A stretch of 64,000 nt of DNA from DASUZB01 sp035535495 (GCA_035535495.1 DATLQA010000233.1:19852-83851), one strand, 5' to 3'. Shown: positions 33,760-42,562, counted from the first letter of the stretch. Notes: generated by a model not told the origin, from the sequence alone. Translations and numbers: made by a program.

Positions 33760-34602
33760 CTAGGTGCTGCTGGGAGGCGGCGGCTGGGGCTGGGTGGCGC
33801 CCCGCTGCTGCTTCTGCTGCTTCGCGCTGACCAGCGCCTTCTGGGCGACCTGGATCGCCTCATTGGCGGCGGGCGAGGTCTTGGGAAGCGCCATGGCCAC
33901 GCTGGTGAGGCGGATGATCTGCCGGTCCTGGACCTCGACGAGGCCTTGCCGCAGGGCGACCGCCCGCTTGTCGTCGAGTTCCTGCAGCTGGGCCTGGTCG
34001 ACCGCTTGGGCGGCGGCGTCGACCGAGGCGCGGAGGCTCAGGATGGCGTCGGGGACGCGGTCCATCTGGCGGGCGTTGGCCAGACGGGTCAGCTCGCTCA
34101 GCCGGACGTCGGCGATGCGCATGCGCTCGCGCGCGGCGCCCGTCGGCGACCAGCCCAGCGAGACCAGGCGGACCTCCTCGACGGAGAGCTTCACCGGGTA
34201 GAGGGGCTGTCCCGGCAGGGCGTTGCCGGAGGCCATCGTGGCCGGGATGAGCAGCAGGGCGGCCGCTAGCAAGGCGGTGGCGACGCGGCGGCGCAGCCGC
34301 GACGGCCGCACCTGGCTCGCGGCGGGGTCGACCGGCTGGAGCTGGACGACGTCGGTGCCGATGCGCCGGCGCGTCCCGTTGGCCGAGAAGGTGATCGGAG
34401 CGAGCCTTGGCGTACCGATCGCATGGTTCAGATGCCGGCGCGCGACGCCCGGATCGAGCGTCACCGTCGCCAGCTCCGCCCGCAGGGCGGTGGCCACCGC
34501 GACCAGCGGGGCGAGTTCCACCGAGACGTAGCGGTCAGACCCGCCCGCGGGCGCGTCCAGCAGCGCGTCCAGCTCGTCGTCGAGGCTCAACGGCCTCCCC
34601 AT
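33760..34602 (-). CDS. DUF5667-like membrane protein, probable ECF anti-sigma partner
   Basis: A 280-residue protein. A cytoplasmic N-terminal half of about 100 residues carries LDDELDALLDAP and leads to a single helix (VATALLAAALLLIPATMASG). Outside, NALPGQPLYPVKLSVEEVRL and GAARERMRIADVRLSELTRL match the DUF5667 type, followed by helices and a Gln/Pro-rich tail. Its gene follows the ECF sigma gene with overlapping stop/start signals (TTGACG then ATG; ATG chosen, with AGGAGG 10 bases upstream). The arrangement recalls Streptomyces BldN with its membrane anti-sigma RsbN, so an anti-sigma role is a reasonable inference. Confidence 0.75.
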   Translation of the reverse strand: MGRPLSLDDELDALLDAPAGGSDRYVSVELAPLVAVATALRAELATVTLDPGVARRHLNHAIGTPRLAPITFSANGTRRRIGTDVVQLQPVDPAASQVRPSRLRRRVATALLAAALLLIPATMASGNALPGQPLYPVKLSVEEVRLVSLGWSPTGAARERMRIADVRLSELTRLANARQMDRVPDAILSLRASVDAAAQAVDQAQLQELDDKRAVALRQGLVEVQDRQIIRLTSVAMALPKTSPAANEAIQVAQKALVSAKQQKQQRGATQPQPPPPSST

Positions 34603-34604
34603 CG

Positions 34605-35306
34605 TCAACCCTCCTCCTGTGAAGGCAGGCGATCAGGAGGGCCGGATAGATACGGGTTGTCGTCTGGCAGATCGTCTTCCGGCTGGTCGGTGCGGAGCTC
34701 GAGCACCCGCGCCAGGCTGGCCAGACCGCGGTGCTGCAACGACTTGACCGCGCCGGTGGTCTTGCCGAGGGTGGTGGCCACCTCCGGGGCGGTCAGCCCG
34801 GCCGCCAGCCGGAGCAGCAGGACCTCGCGCTGGTCGGTGGAGAGCTGCTGGAGGGCCGCCATCACCCGGCTGGCGTCGAGCCGCTCGATCGCCAGGTCCT
34901 GCGGGTCGGGCGCGTTCTCGACCAGGGCGGCCTCGTCGAGCACGTCGTCGAGGTTCTCGGTGCGGACCCTGGCGACCCGGCGCCGGTAGTCGTAGAGGTC
35001 GTGGCGGGCGATGCGGAACAGCCAGCCGCCGAGCTTGTTGATCTCGCCGCGGAACCCGGGCAGGGATTCGATCGCGGCGGTGAAGACCGTGCCGGTGAGG
35101 TCCTCGGCCGCGTGGCGGTCGCCGACCGCGGCGACGAAGAAGCGCAGCAGCGCTGGCGCGTATGCCTGGTAGATGCGCGTGACCGCGGCGGGGTCGCGGC
35201 GACGGGCCGCGACCAGGTCAGCCGCGGTGAGTTCGATCCCGCTCGCGATCACGACCCCGGGAGCCCCGGGGGTGGGCGAGGTGCGTGTGGTCTTGAACAC
35301 GAACAT
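34605..35306 (-). CDS. ECF-family RNA polymerase sigma factor
   Basis: A 233-residue sigma-70 family ECF factor. Region 2 is IYQAYAPALLRFFVAAVGDR, HAAEDLTGTVFTAAIESLPG and LGGWLFRIARHDLYDYRRR; region 4 is LQQLSTDQREVLLLRLAAGL, TAPEVATTLGKTTGAVKSLQ and HRGLASLAR. A Pro-rich head of about 25 residues precedes region 2 and an acidic tail follows region 4. It is co-transcribed with the membrane protein just downstream. An upstream CGTAAC-N16-CGTGCA element resembles an ECF promoter and suggests positive autoregulation. It is divergent from whiB. Confidence 0.9.
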   Translation of the reverse strand: MFVFKTTRTSPTPGAPGVVIASGIELTAADLVAARRRDPAAVTRIYQAYAPALLRFFVAAVGDRHAAEDLTGTVFTAAIESLPGFRGEINKLGGWLFRIARHDLYDYRRRVARVRTENLDDVLDEAALVENAPDPQDLAIERLDASRVMAALQQLSTDQREVLLLRLAAGLTAPEVATTLGKTTGAVKSLQHRGLASLARVLELRTDQPEDDLPDDNPYLSGPPDRLPSQEEG

Positions 35307-35357
35307 CCCTCAGAAGGTCTATCAGGCGGCGTAGAGGCTATCCGATCAGGCCGGATA

Positions 35358-35385
35358 TGCACGAGTCCCAAGAGGCTCCGTTACG
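35358..35385 (-). promoter_or_regulatory. Putative ECF-type promoter (CGTAAC-N16-CGTGCA)
   Basis: On the minus strand CGTAAC at 35385-35380 and CGTGCA at 35363-35358 are separated by exactly 16 bases, about 51 bases before the sigma factor start. From memory the Streptomyces BldN consensus is CGTAAC-N16-CGTTGA, so the match is complete at -35 and 4 of 6 at -10. This suggests that the ECF factor activates its own operon. Confidence 0.5.
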
Positions 35386-35418
35386 TCACAGCTTGATGGC
35401 GGCCGCGTACCAAACTGC

Positions 35419-35448
35419 TTGATTCTGCCTCTCAAGCTGGCGCAGAAT
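35419..35448 (+). promoter_or_regulatory. Candidate whiB promoter (TTGATT-N18-CAGAAT)
   Basis: TTGATT at 35419-35424 and CAGAAT at 35443-35448 are separated by 18 bases, 65 bases upstream of the whiB ATG. A second possible -10, TAATTA, lies at 35459-35464. Housekeeping-type boxes of this quality are uncommon in the GC-rich background. Confidence 0.35.
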
Positions 35449-35513
35449 GCCACCGATGTAATTACGGCCATGGAGCTACGTACCACGCCGCCGCGAGCAC
35501 GAAAGAGGCCGGG

Positions 35514-35756
35514 ATGACCACACTCCCCCTCGTCGAACCGCAAGCCTGGTACGAGCAGGCTGCCTGCCTGCAGGCCAATGCCGACTGCTTCTTCCCGGAG
35601 AAGGGCGGCTCCACCCGCGAGGCCAAGCGGATCTGCTCGACCTGCACCGTTCGCCTCGAATGCCTGCAATATGCTCTCGCCAACGACGAACGCTTCGGCA
35701 TCTGGGGCGGTCTGAGCGAGCGCGAGCGCCGGCGGCTCAAGCGCCTGGCGTCCTAG
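35514..35756 (+). CDS. WhiB-family iron-sulfur transcriptional regulator
   Basis: An 80-residue Wbl protein. The [4Fe-4S] cluster ligands are C18, C41, C44 and C50 (ICSTCTVRLEC), with an additional C25. The GIWGG turn at 62-66 is followed by the basic DNA-contacting tail ERRRLKRLAS. Wbl proteins act with the primary sigma factor to control cell division, differentiation or redox genes and are specific to Actinobacteria and their phages. By position next to fbiA/fbiB it corresponds to mycobacterial whiB2 (cell division, WhiB/WhmD group). It is divergent from the ECF sigma gene and followed by a hairpin terminator. Confidence 0.93.
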   Translation: MTTLPLVEPQAWYEQAACLQANADCFFPEKGGSTREAKRICSTCTVRLECLQYALANDERFGIWGGLSERERRRLKRLAS

Positions 35757-35764
35757 CGCCCTCC

Positions 35765-35785
35765 CTGCGGAGAAATGCTCCGCAG
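35765..35785 (+). terminator. Terminator hairpin after whiB
   Basis: A perfect 8-base stem, CTGCGGAG and CTCCGCAG, with an AAATG loop begins 9 bases after the whiB stop. A T-rich stretch (TTCTTTGTATCTTTCTT) follows about 14 bases later, unusually T-rich for this DNA. Confidence 0.6.
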
Positions 35786-35963
35786 TCCCACGTAGGCAGT
35801 TCTTTGTATCTTTCTTCGTGGTCGCCGGCTGCCGCATGGGTGCCGCGGATTGCCCCGGACGGGCGCGTCCGGGCGGCCGGATCTTCCCGCCGGCGCCACC
35901 CGGACGCGGGCACGCGGGTGGGGCGCTGACCGGCACGGATGCGTTGCAGCAGCCCAAGCGTGG

Positions 35964-36214
35964 TAGGATCCGTCCCGCCCGTGGGGAGGTCATCCATCCC
36001 CACGGGTATTTGTCATGGCTTATACAGTCGACGGGTGCATCGAGCCGTGACGGATGAACGAGGGTGGAATGGTCAAGGTGGCAAAATACGCGGACACGGT
36101 GCCGTAGGAGCGGGCACGCACGTGAGGACGCCGGACCGACTCGAACCTGCCGACAGGCAAGCCCCGCATCCCTGACAACGTCACCACCCCCCACGCTCAG
36201 GAGACGCATCGCCA
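35964..36214 (+). promoter_or_regulatory. Promoter and structured 5' leader of the 1030-residue GT2 fusion gene
   Basis: The 458 bases between whiB and the next gene hold the whiB terminator, then a TAGGAT -10 box (35964-35969). The predicted transcript start falls just before a perfect 10-base inverted repeat, CCCGTGGGGA and TCCCCACGGG with a 9-base loop (35978-36006). A leader of about 240 bases follows, with smaller possible stems (GTGCC/GGCAC, TGCC-GACA-GGCA), ending at CAGGAG before the GTG start. I could not assign it to a known riboswitch class. Confidence 0.4.
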
Positions 36215-39200
36215 GTGGCAGTCAGCCCTCAGCGCGTCCTCGCCGTGGTCGTGGTCCACAACGGGCGGCCATTCCTGCGGGACACGTTCCGAGGCCTCGC
36301 GGAGCAGACCCGCCCGATCGACGACGTGCTGATCGTCGACACGGGCTCGACCGACGGCAGCGCCGACTGGGCCAGGGCACGGCTCGGCCCCGACGCCATC
36401 CTGGCCGTCCGTGGCCAGTTCGGCCGGGCGGTCTCCGCCGCGCTCCGCGACCCACGTTCGGCGGAGATGGACTGGCTGTGGCTGCTCCACGACGACTCCG
36501 CGCCGGAGGCCGAGGCGCTGGAGCGGCTGCTGGGTGAGGCCGAGGCACGCCCTGGGGCGAGCGTCCTCGGGCCCAAGCTGGTGGGCTGGAACGACTCCAA
36601 CCGCCTGCAGGAGGTCGGCTGGAAGGTCGACCGCACCGGCCGGGCGGTGTCGCCGATCGAGGACGACGAGATCGACCAGGGCCAGCACGACCTGGTCCAG
36701 GACGTCTTCTACGTGTCGACCGCCGGCATGCTGGTCCGGCGCGAGGCGCTGCTGGCGGTCGGGGGCTTCGACGAGCGCATCTCGGCGTTCCGCGACGACC
36801 TGGACCTGTGCTGGCGCGCCCACCTGGTGGGGGAGCGGGTGCTGATCGTCCCCCACGCCAAGGTCCGCCACTTCGGCGCGGCCGCCTCCCGTGCCCGCCG
36901 CACCCGCGCGGTCAGCCTGCCCCGCTACCTGGTCGAACGGCACACCACCTTGGCGTTGTTCAAGTCGACCTCGCTGCGCCGCCTGCCGCTGGTGATGACG
37001 CTCGCCTTCGTCGGCGCGCTGATCCGCGCGCTCGGGCTGACGCTGACCGGCCGTCCCGGCGACGCCGCCCAGGTGCTGTGGGCCTGGGGGTGGAACGCCA
37101 AGGAGCTGCCCATCTCCCTGGTCCACCGGCGCCGCGCGCAGAAGAGCCGCAGGCTGGACGACGCGCGCCTGTCGGCCTTCCAGGCGCCAGGCGGCCAGCG
37201 CGTGCGCGCGCTCCTGCGCGACCTGCTGGACCTGGTCTACGGGGAGGTGGGCGAGCACGTCGCCGAGGTGCGGTTCAAAGAGGAGGAGGACTCGCCGGCG
37301 CTTGGCGCCTCGATCGGGCGGGTGATGGCCAGGCACCCGGTGGGGTTCGCCGTGGCGGCCTTCGCCGCCCTGATGGCGGTCTCGCTCCGCGCCCTGCTGG
37401 TGGCCCCCGGGATCAGCGGCGGCGCCCTCGCCCCCTTCCCGGCCAGCGGCCTGGACCTGCTCAACGAGTACCGGGCCGCGCTCCACGGCGGCGGGCTTGG
37501 CTCGACCCTGGCCGCGTCCCCGTCACTCGCCCTGCTCGGCGCCGCCAGCCTGCTCACCGCCGGCAAGGCGCTGGTGACCCAGAAGCTGCTGCTGTGGCTG
37601 GCCCTGCCGTTGGCCGCCGCCACCTGCACCCGCGCGCTGCGGGTGGTGGTGCCCGAGCGCGCCCCCAGGGCCGTCGCCGGCCTGCTCTACGCCACCACCC
37701 CGCTGGCCATCGGCGCGCTGGCCCAGGGCCGCCTCGGTGAGCTGGCCTTCCTGGTGATCGCCCCGCTCGCCCTCGCCCAGGTGGTGCTCGCCTTCCGTGG
37801 TGACCAGCCGCGCGAGCCGTGGCGGCCGGCGCTCCGCTTCACCCTGCTGGCCGCGGTCGCCGTCGCCATGTACCCGCCAGCCCTGATCCCGCTCGGGCTG
37901 GTGGTGTTCGGCGCCGTCGGCGTGGCCGTCTTCCGCGCCAGGGGCCCGGCCTCCTCCACCGCGATCCGCCAGGCCATCTACCTCGGTGCCGGCTTCGCCG
38001 CCGTGCTGGCCCTGCTCGCCCCATGGAGTGGCCTGCTGTTCACCGGCGCGTCGCCGCTGCGCGCGATCGGCAGGCCGCTGGTCTCGCCGACAATGGTCGA
38101 CCTGCTGCAGCTCCGCCCGGGCGGGCCGGGGCTGCCCACCACCCTGGTCGGACCGGTGTACCCGATTCTCGCGCTCGCCGCCCTGCTGCTCGTCCCCGCC
38201 GCCCGCCGGGTCCAGACGTTCATGCTGGTGCTCGGGTTCGTGGTGGCCGCCGCGCTGGCCGCCTGGCAGGCCAAGGGCCTGCCGCCCCTGATCACCGACT
38301 GGGCCGGCGGGATCATGGTCGCCGGCGCGGTGACCTGGGCCGGCGCGGCCGCGCTGGCCCTGGCCGGGATCGGCGCGGTCCGGCTCAAGCTGGACCTGGA
38401 CCCGCGGCGGCTCGCCGCCACCGCCCTCGCCCTGGTCGTGGTCGCGTCCAGCGTGATGGTGTTCGCGCACCTGGCCTCCGGCTCGTGGGGGGAGCTGCAG
38501 GCGGTGCGCGGCCGCGCCCTGCCCGCCACCGTCACCGGCGGCCAGGCCAGGGTGCTGTGGCTGGCCGGCCGGCCCGATCACGGTCTCGATTACGGCGTGA
38601 CCGGCCCGAACGGCCGCACCCTGCTCGACTCCGGCCGGCCGGAGCCGGTGCCGGCCGCCGAGGCGCTCGGCTCGGTGGTGACCGACATCGCCCAGGCCCG
38701 CACCCACCGGGCCGGGGCGATGCTGCGGATGTTCAACATCGGCTATGTGGTGGTGCGGACCGGCCCGGACGCCGACCGGCTCACCGACCTGGTCGCCCGC
38801 CAGCAGGACCTGGTCTGGCGGCCGTCGAGCCAGGCCGGCCTGTATGAAGGCCCCGAGGTCAGCCCCGGTGGCTGGGTGCTGCCAGGCAAGCCACCGCAGC
38901 GGGTCCAGGACCTGGTGGTCGCCGAGGCACCGGTCGCCCTGCGCGGCACCGGCCTCGGCAACGGCACCGGCCAGGTGGAGGGGCCAGGGACGGTGATCGT
39001 GCCCGTGCCGGCGGGTCGGACCTGGAGCGCCTGGGTCGGTGACACCCCGCTCGCGCCGACCTCGGCGCTCGGCTGGGAACAGGCCTTCGTCCTGCCGCAA
39101 GGGGTGAGTGGCGTGCTGCAGGTCCGGGAGACCGGCCAGAGCCGGCGCAACACCCTGCTGCTGGTCGAGGGCCTGCTGGTGCTGGCCGCGTTCGCCACCC

Positions 39201-39307
39201 TGTTCCGTCCGACCAGGTCGGCGCCGCCATCCGCCCCGATCACCCTGGACGACACCGTCACCGACCTGCCGGTCGTCGAGCTGACCAGGCAAGGAGCCGC
39301 GCGGTGA
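36215..39307 (+). CDS. GT2 glycosyltransferase fused to a large polytopic membrane domain
   Basis: A 1030-residue protein. The first 240 residues are a family 2 glycosyltransferase: VLAVVVVHNGRPFLRDTFRG, VDTGSTDGSADWA, WLWLLHDDSAPEAEALERLL in the DxD position, and STAGMLVRREALLAVGGFDE. The remainder, from about residue 245, contains roughly 14 hydrophobic helices and a C-terminal extracytoplasmic beta-rich part, closing with another helix. The build occurs next to whiB and a DUF5719 gene in other actinobacteria. It may synthesise and translocate or polymerise a surface glycan; no experimental function is known to me. Its stop overlaps the start of the DUF5719 gene (GTGA). Confidence 0.85.
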   Translation: MAVSPQRVLAVVVVHNGRPFLRDTFRGLAEQTRPIDDVLIVDTGSTDGSADWARARLGPDAILAVRGQFGRAVSAALRDPRSAEMDWLWLLHDDSAPEAEALERLLGEAEARPGASVLGPKLVGWNDSNRLQEVGWKVDRTGRAVSPIEDDEIDQGQHDLVQDVFYVSTAGMLVRREALLAVGGFDERISAFRDDLDLCWRAHLVGERVLIVPHAKVRHFGAAASRARRTRAVSLPRYLVERHTTLALFKSTSLRRLPLVMTLAFVGALIRALGLTLTGRPGDAAQVLWAWGWNAKELPISLVHRRRAQKSRRLDDARLSAFQAPGGQRVRALLRDLLDLVYGEVGEHVAEVRFKEEEDSPALGASIGRVMARHPVGFAVAAFAALMAVSLRALLVAPGISGGALAPFPASGLDLLNEYRAALHGGGLGSTLAASPSLALLGAASLLTAGKALVTQKLLLWLALPLAAATCTRALRVVVPERAPRAVAGLLYATTPLAIGALAQGRLGELAFLVIAPLALAQVVLAFRGDQPREPWRPALRFTLLAAVAVAMYPPALIPLGLVVFGAVGVAVFRARGPASSTAIRQAIYLGAGFAAVLALLAPWSGLLFTGASPLRAIGRPLVSPTMVDLLQLRPGGPGLPTTLVGPVYPILALAALLLVPAARRVQTFMLVLGFVVAAALAAWQAKGLPPLITDWAGGIMVAGAVTWAGAAALALAGIGAVRLKLDLDPRRLAATALALVVVASSVMVFAHLASGSWGELQAVRGRALPATVTGGQARVLWLAGRPDHGLDYGVTGPNGRTLLDSGRPEPVPAAEALGSVVTDIAQARTHRAGAMLRMFNIGYVVVRTGPDADRLTDLVARQQDLVWRPSSQAGLYEGPEVSPGGWVLPGKPPQRVQDLVVAEAPVALRGTGLGNGTGQVEGPGTVIVPVPAGRTWSAWVGDTPLAPTSALGWEQAFVLPQGVSGVLQVRETGQSRRNTLLLVEGLLVLAAFATLFRPTRSAPPSAPITLDDTVTDLPVVELTRQGAAR

Positions 39308-42006
39308 GCGACCGCCCGCCCGACTGGAGCGAGCACCCTGACTATCAGGACTGGCCCGACTACGAGGGCGAGACCGATTCGGGCCTTGGCAACGGCCGCG
39401 GGCGGGCCGAGGCCCCCGGCCGGCCGCGGCAGCGTCCCGACGCCGCCGAGCCCGGCCAGGGTGGACCCCGGCCCGGCCAGCGATCCGAGTGGCGCGGCCC
39501 GGTCGGCCCCGGCTGGCCCGCTCCCGGCGGCCAGCCCGCCGCCGAGCGGCGCGACCCCGGCGGCCAGCCTGGCTGGCAGGATGCCGGCGACCGGTCCGAG
39601 CCGCCCTGGCGTGCCGGCCAGCCGCCCAGCGACGAGCCCGGATGGCGGGATCCCCGGGACCCGTCCGGTCCCGGCCGGGACGAGGCGCCGGACGAACCCG
39701 AGTGGCGTGACGCCGCCACCTGGGGGACGGATCCGCGTGGCGTGCCCCCACCGCCCGGCGGGTGGCAGGACCCGCCCACGCAGCCCGGCGAGCCGGGGCC
39801 TGGCGGCAAGCACGACAGCGGCCGGGTGATCCCAGGGCGCGCCCAGCGCAACAGCGGCCGGATCACCGGGCGGCTGACCCGGCGGACGCAGCGCGGCGGC
39901 CGGCAGGCGCCCCGCCGCGACCTCGCGGATGGGACCCAGGCCCCGCCCCCCCGGCCGGAGGCGGAGGCGCCTGGCCCGCCCGCACGGCCCGCCTGGTCTC
40001 CGGAGCAGCCGGACGCCGGGCGTTCCTGGCCTCCCGAGGGCCATGGCCAGGCCCCGCCGGCGGGCCGGCGGCCGACGCCGCCGCCTGCCTGGGCAGGTGG
40101 CGAGCAGGCCCCACCGCCGGCACCGCCGCGCGGCCCGGCCGGTGGCGGCGCGCCGCCACCCGCGGGCGCCCAGCGGCCGGTGCCGCCGCAGGCCTGGGCG
40201 CGTGGCGAGCCGTCCGACCCGGGCCGGTTCGCCGGACCGGCGGGAGCGCCCCGACCGCGCCACGGCTCCCCGCCGGCTCCCGGCTCCGGTGACGACCAGC
40301 CGAGGCGGTACGGCGAGGCACCGGCCGGGCCGGGCTTCGCCGGCTACGGCGGCCCGCCCGCGGCCGAGCGGCGCGACGACCTGGCAGGGCGGCCGCGGCG
40401 CGCCGGCTACGACGCCGAGGACGGGGTCCAGCCCGAGGGACTGGTGGCCGGCGAGCCCGGGGCGCCTGGCTGGGACGGCCCGGCGGCGCTCCCCAGGCCC
40501 TCGCGCGGACGCCCCCGCCACGGCGCCCACGGCCGCACCCGGGCCAGGAGGCTGCCCGGCCTGCCCAAGCCGAGCCTGCCCAAGCCGAGCCTGCCCACGG
40601 TCAGGCGGGCGAGGATCCCCCAGGCGAGCCTCGCGCTTGCCGGGATCGCCATCCTGGTCGCCGGCGGGCTCGCCGGGCTGATGAACGTGCTGCCCAAGGC
40701 CTCCGCCCCGGTCGCCGCCGATGCCGGCGCGCCCTACTCGGCCCGCTGGGTGTGCCCGTTGCTGCCCAGCTCGCTCGGCACGGTGGTGACCGACAACCTC
40801 GGCCAGCGCGCCGCCGCGATGCGGGTCGGGGTCAACGCGCTCCGGTCCCAGGGCGTCGCCGGGCCAGGGGGGCAGCCTTTCCCGGACCTGGCGGCGGGGG
40901 CGAGCCGCCAGGTGCGCGCCCAGAGCGGCCCCAACGGTGGCTTCGTGCAGGTGGAGGCGTTCGGCGCGCCGATCGCGGCGACCTCCGCCGACCAGCCCAC
41001 CTGCGTGCCCGGTCCGGCCACCCGCTGGTGGCTGTCTGGTCTCACCGTGACCAACGAGACCAAGGTCACCATGGTGATCGCCAACCCCGAGACGGCCGAC
41101 GCCACCGTCAACATCACCCCGCACGTGAGCGAGGGCTCGCTGCACCCCGAGGGCCTGCAGAACGTGTTCGTGAAGGCCGGCACCACGGTCCGCAAGGACC
41201 TCAGCGTCCCCCAGGTGCAGGGACTCCCGTTCACCGCCGAGGTGGTGGCGAGCCAGGGCCGGGTGGTGGTGGGCACGCGCATGGACAGCCGCATCGGCGA
41301 GCGCCAGGAGAGCCTGATCGTGCCCGCGCAGCAGACCGAGCGTTCGTCGTGGCTGTTCTCGGGTGGTCTGGCCGGCGACGCGCGCCAGGTCGAGCTGCTG
41401 GTCACCAACCCCAACCCCAAGGCGCTGTCGCTGGTGGTCGAGGGCGTCAACGACCAGGGCCGGTTCAAGGTGCCCGGGTTCGACCTTCCGATCTCCGACG
41501 GCTCCAGCAACGAGGCGATCGTCCCGGTCCAGTTCGGCAAGACGGGCGCGTTCTCGCTGCGGGTGCGGTCCAAGGACGGCTCCAGGTTCGTCGCCGCGAT
41601 GCGCTTCGGCTCGGGCGCCAGCCCGGTCAACGCCAGCTACCTCGACCTCGGCGGCAGCGGGCTGGACGCCCGCTGGATGGCGCCGGTGGCGCCCACCTCG
41701 GGCCGGGTGGTGCTCGCCAACACCGCCGCGACGCCGGTCAGGGCGACGCTGTCCGGGCTGGCGCGCTCGGACGGCGGAGCCAGCACCCAGGCCGGTCCGG
41801 CCGGGAAGGGGTCCGCGGTCACGATCCAGCCCGGGCAGGTCCGGATCGCCACCGTGCCGAAGGGCGTGCGGAGCCTGCTCCTGGTGGCGGATGGTCCCGG
41901 CCTGGTGGTCGCCCCGGTCGGCGAGGGCCAGCTGGTGCCCGGCTCGCAGGTGGGCGGGGTGCCGCTCGCCGGCGCGGTGACGCCCGGCCCGGCGGCCGCG
42001 CCCTGA
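39304..42006 (+). CDS. DUF5719 protein with very long disordered head
   Basis: A 900-residue membrane-anchored protein. About 430 N-terminal residues are Pro/Gly/Arg-rich and predicted disordered, including short repeats such as LPKPSLPKPSLP. One helix follows (ASLALAGIAILVAGGLAGLM, about 441-460). The outer 430 residues form a repetitive beta domain of the DUF5719 type (NETKVTMVIANPETADATVN, VELLVTNPNPKALSLVVEGV, GRVVLANTAATPVRATLSGL). The family co-occurs with the preceding GT2 fusion, and the coupled start suggests that both proteins work together at the envelope. Function unknown. Confidence 0.85.
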   Translation: MSDRPPDWSEHPDYQDWPDYEGETDSGLGNGRGRAEAPGRPRQRPDAAEPGQGGPRPGQRSEWRGPVGPGWPAPGGQPAAERRDPGGQPGWQDAGDRSEPPWRAGQPPSDEPGWRDPRDPSGPGRDEAPDEPEWRDAATWGTDPRGVPPPPGGWQDPPTQPGEPGPGGKHDSGRVIPGRAQRNSGRITGRLTRRTQRGGRQAPRRDLADGTQAPPPRPEAEAPGPPARPAWSPEQPDAGRSWPPEGHGQAPPAGRRPTPPPAWAGGEQAPPPAPPRGPAGGGAPPPAGAQRPVPPQAWARGEPSDPGRFAGPAGAPRPRHGSPPAPGSGDDQPRRYGEAPAGPGFAGYGGPPAAERRDDLAGRPRRAGYDAEDGVQPEGLVAGEPGAPGWDGPAALPRPSRGRPRHGAHGRTRARRLPGLPKPSLPKPSLPTVRRARIPQASLALAGIAILVAGGLAGLMNVLPKASAPVAADAGAPYSARWVCPLLPSSLGTVVTDNLGQRAAAMRVGVNALRSQGVAGPGGQPFPDLAAGASRQVRAQSGPNGGFVQVEAFGAPIAATSADQPTCVPGPATRWWLSGLTVTNETKVTMVIANPETADATVNITPHVSEGSLHPEGLQNVFVKAGTTVRKDLSVPQVQGLPFTAEVVASQGRVVVGTRMDSRIGERQESLIVPAQQTERSSWLFSGGLAGDARQVELLVTNPNPKALSLVVEGVNDQGRFKVPGFDLPISDGSSNEAIVPVQFGKTGAFSLRVRSKDGSRFVAAMRFGSGASPVNASYLDLGGSGLDARWMAPVAPTSGRVVLANTAATPVRATLSGLARSDGGASTQAGPAGKGSAVTIQPGQVRIATVPKGVRSLLLVADGPGLVVAPVGEGQLVPGSQVGGVPLAGAVTPGPAAAP

Positions 42007-42064
42007 CGCCCGAGCCGGCCGCGCCGCGCCGGTCCACCGGCCTGGCCTCCCCGGCCCGGGGCGG

Positions 42065-42562
42065 TTACCAGCCGAGCTCGTCCAGGCGGTCGTCGTCGAT
42101 GCCGAAGTAATGGGCCACCTCGTGGATGACCACCTCGCGCACCAGCTCGGCCAGGTCGGCGTCGGAGTGCGAGCGGGCCTCGATGGGCCGGCGGAAGATC
42201 ACGATCCGGTCGGGCAGCACGGCCGAGTAACCCGCGCTCCGCTCGGGCAGCGGCACGCCCTGGTAGAGGCCGAGCAGCAGGCCGCCGCCTGGCACCTCGT
42301 CACCCCGGAAGGTCTCCTCGACCACGAACTCCACGTTCTCGAGCTGGTCGCGGAACTCGGCCGGGATCGAGCCGACCGCCGCCTCGACCAGCCGCATGAA
42401 CGCCTCGCTGCCCGACCCGGGTGGCTGCACCGCGGGGATCGGCAGCCGGGGCCGGGGCGCACGGCGGCCATGACGCTGACGGGCCAGGACGGGCTCCTCT
42501 CCGTGGGGCGGCACCGACCCCGACGCCGGATCGCTCCCGGGCGCCCAGGGGTGGCGGCGCAA
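42065..42562 (-). CDS. Zincin-like metallopeptidase family protein
   Basis: A 165-residue protein of the small actinobacterial metallopeptidase family (Rv3259 position). The core has FMRLVEAAVGSIPAEFRDQL, VEFVVEE, LLGLYQGVPLPERSA, and the zinc site VIHEVAHYFGIDDDRLDELG, a HExxH with a downstream acidic residue as the third ligand. The N-terminal 50 residues are Arg/Pro-rich. The TTG start is chosen because CGGAGAG lies upstream. The substrate is unknown. It is convergent with the DUF5719 gene. Confidence 0.85.
   Translation of the reverse strand: MRRHPWAPGSDPASGSVPPHGEEPVLARQRHGRRAPRPRLPIPAVQPPGSGSEAFMRLVEAAVGSIPAEFRDQLENVEFVVEETFRGDEVPGGGLLLGLYQGVPLPERSAGYSAVLPDRIVIFRRPIEARSHSDADLAELVREVVIHEVAHYFGIDDDRLDELGW

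Noticed and set aside
36140..36180. GTTCGAGTC on the minus strand, the core of a tRNA T-arm
   Set aside because: The flanking bases GCAGG and CGGTC do not pair into a T-stem, and no acceptor stem or anticodon arm can be drawn around it.
40561..40597. Tandem 15-bp unit CTGCCCAAGCCGAGC as a functional DNA repeat
   Set aside because: It only encodes PKPSL repeats in the disordered head of the DUF5719 protein, a common slippage product.
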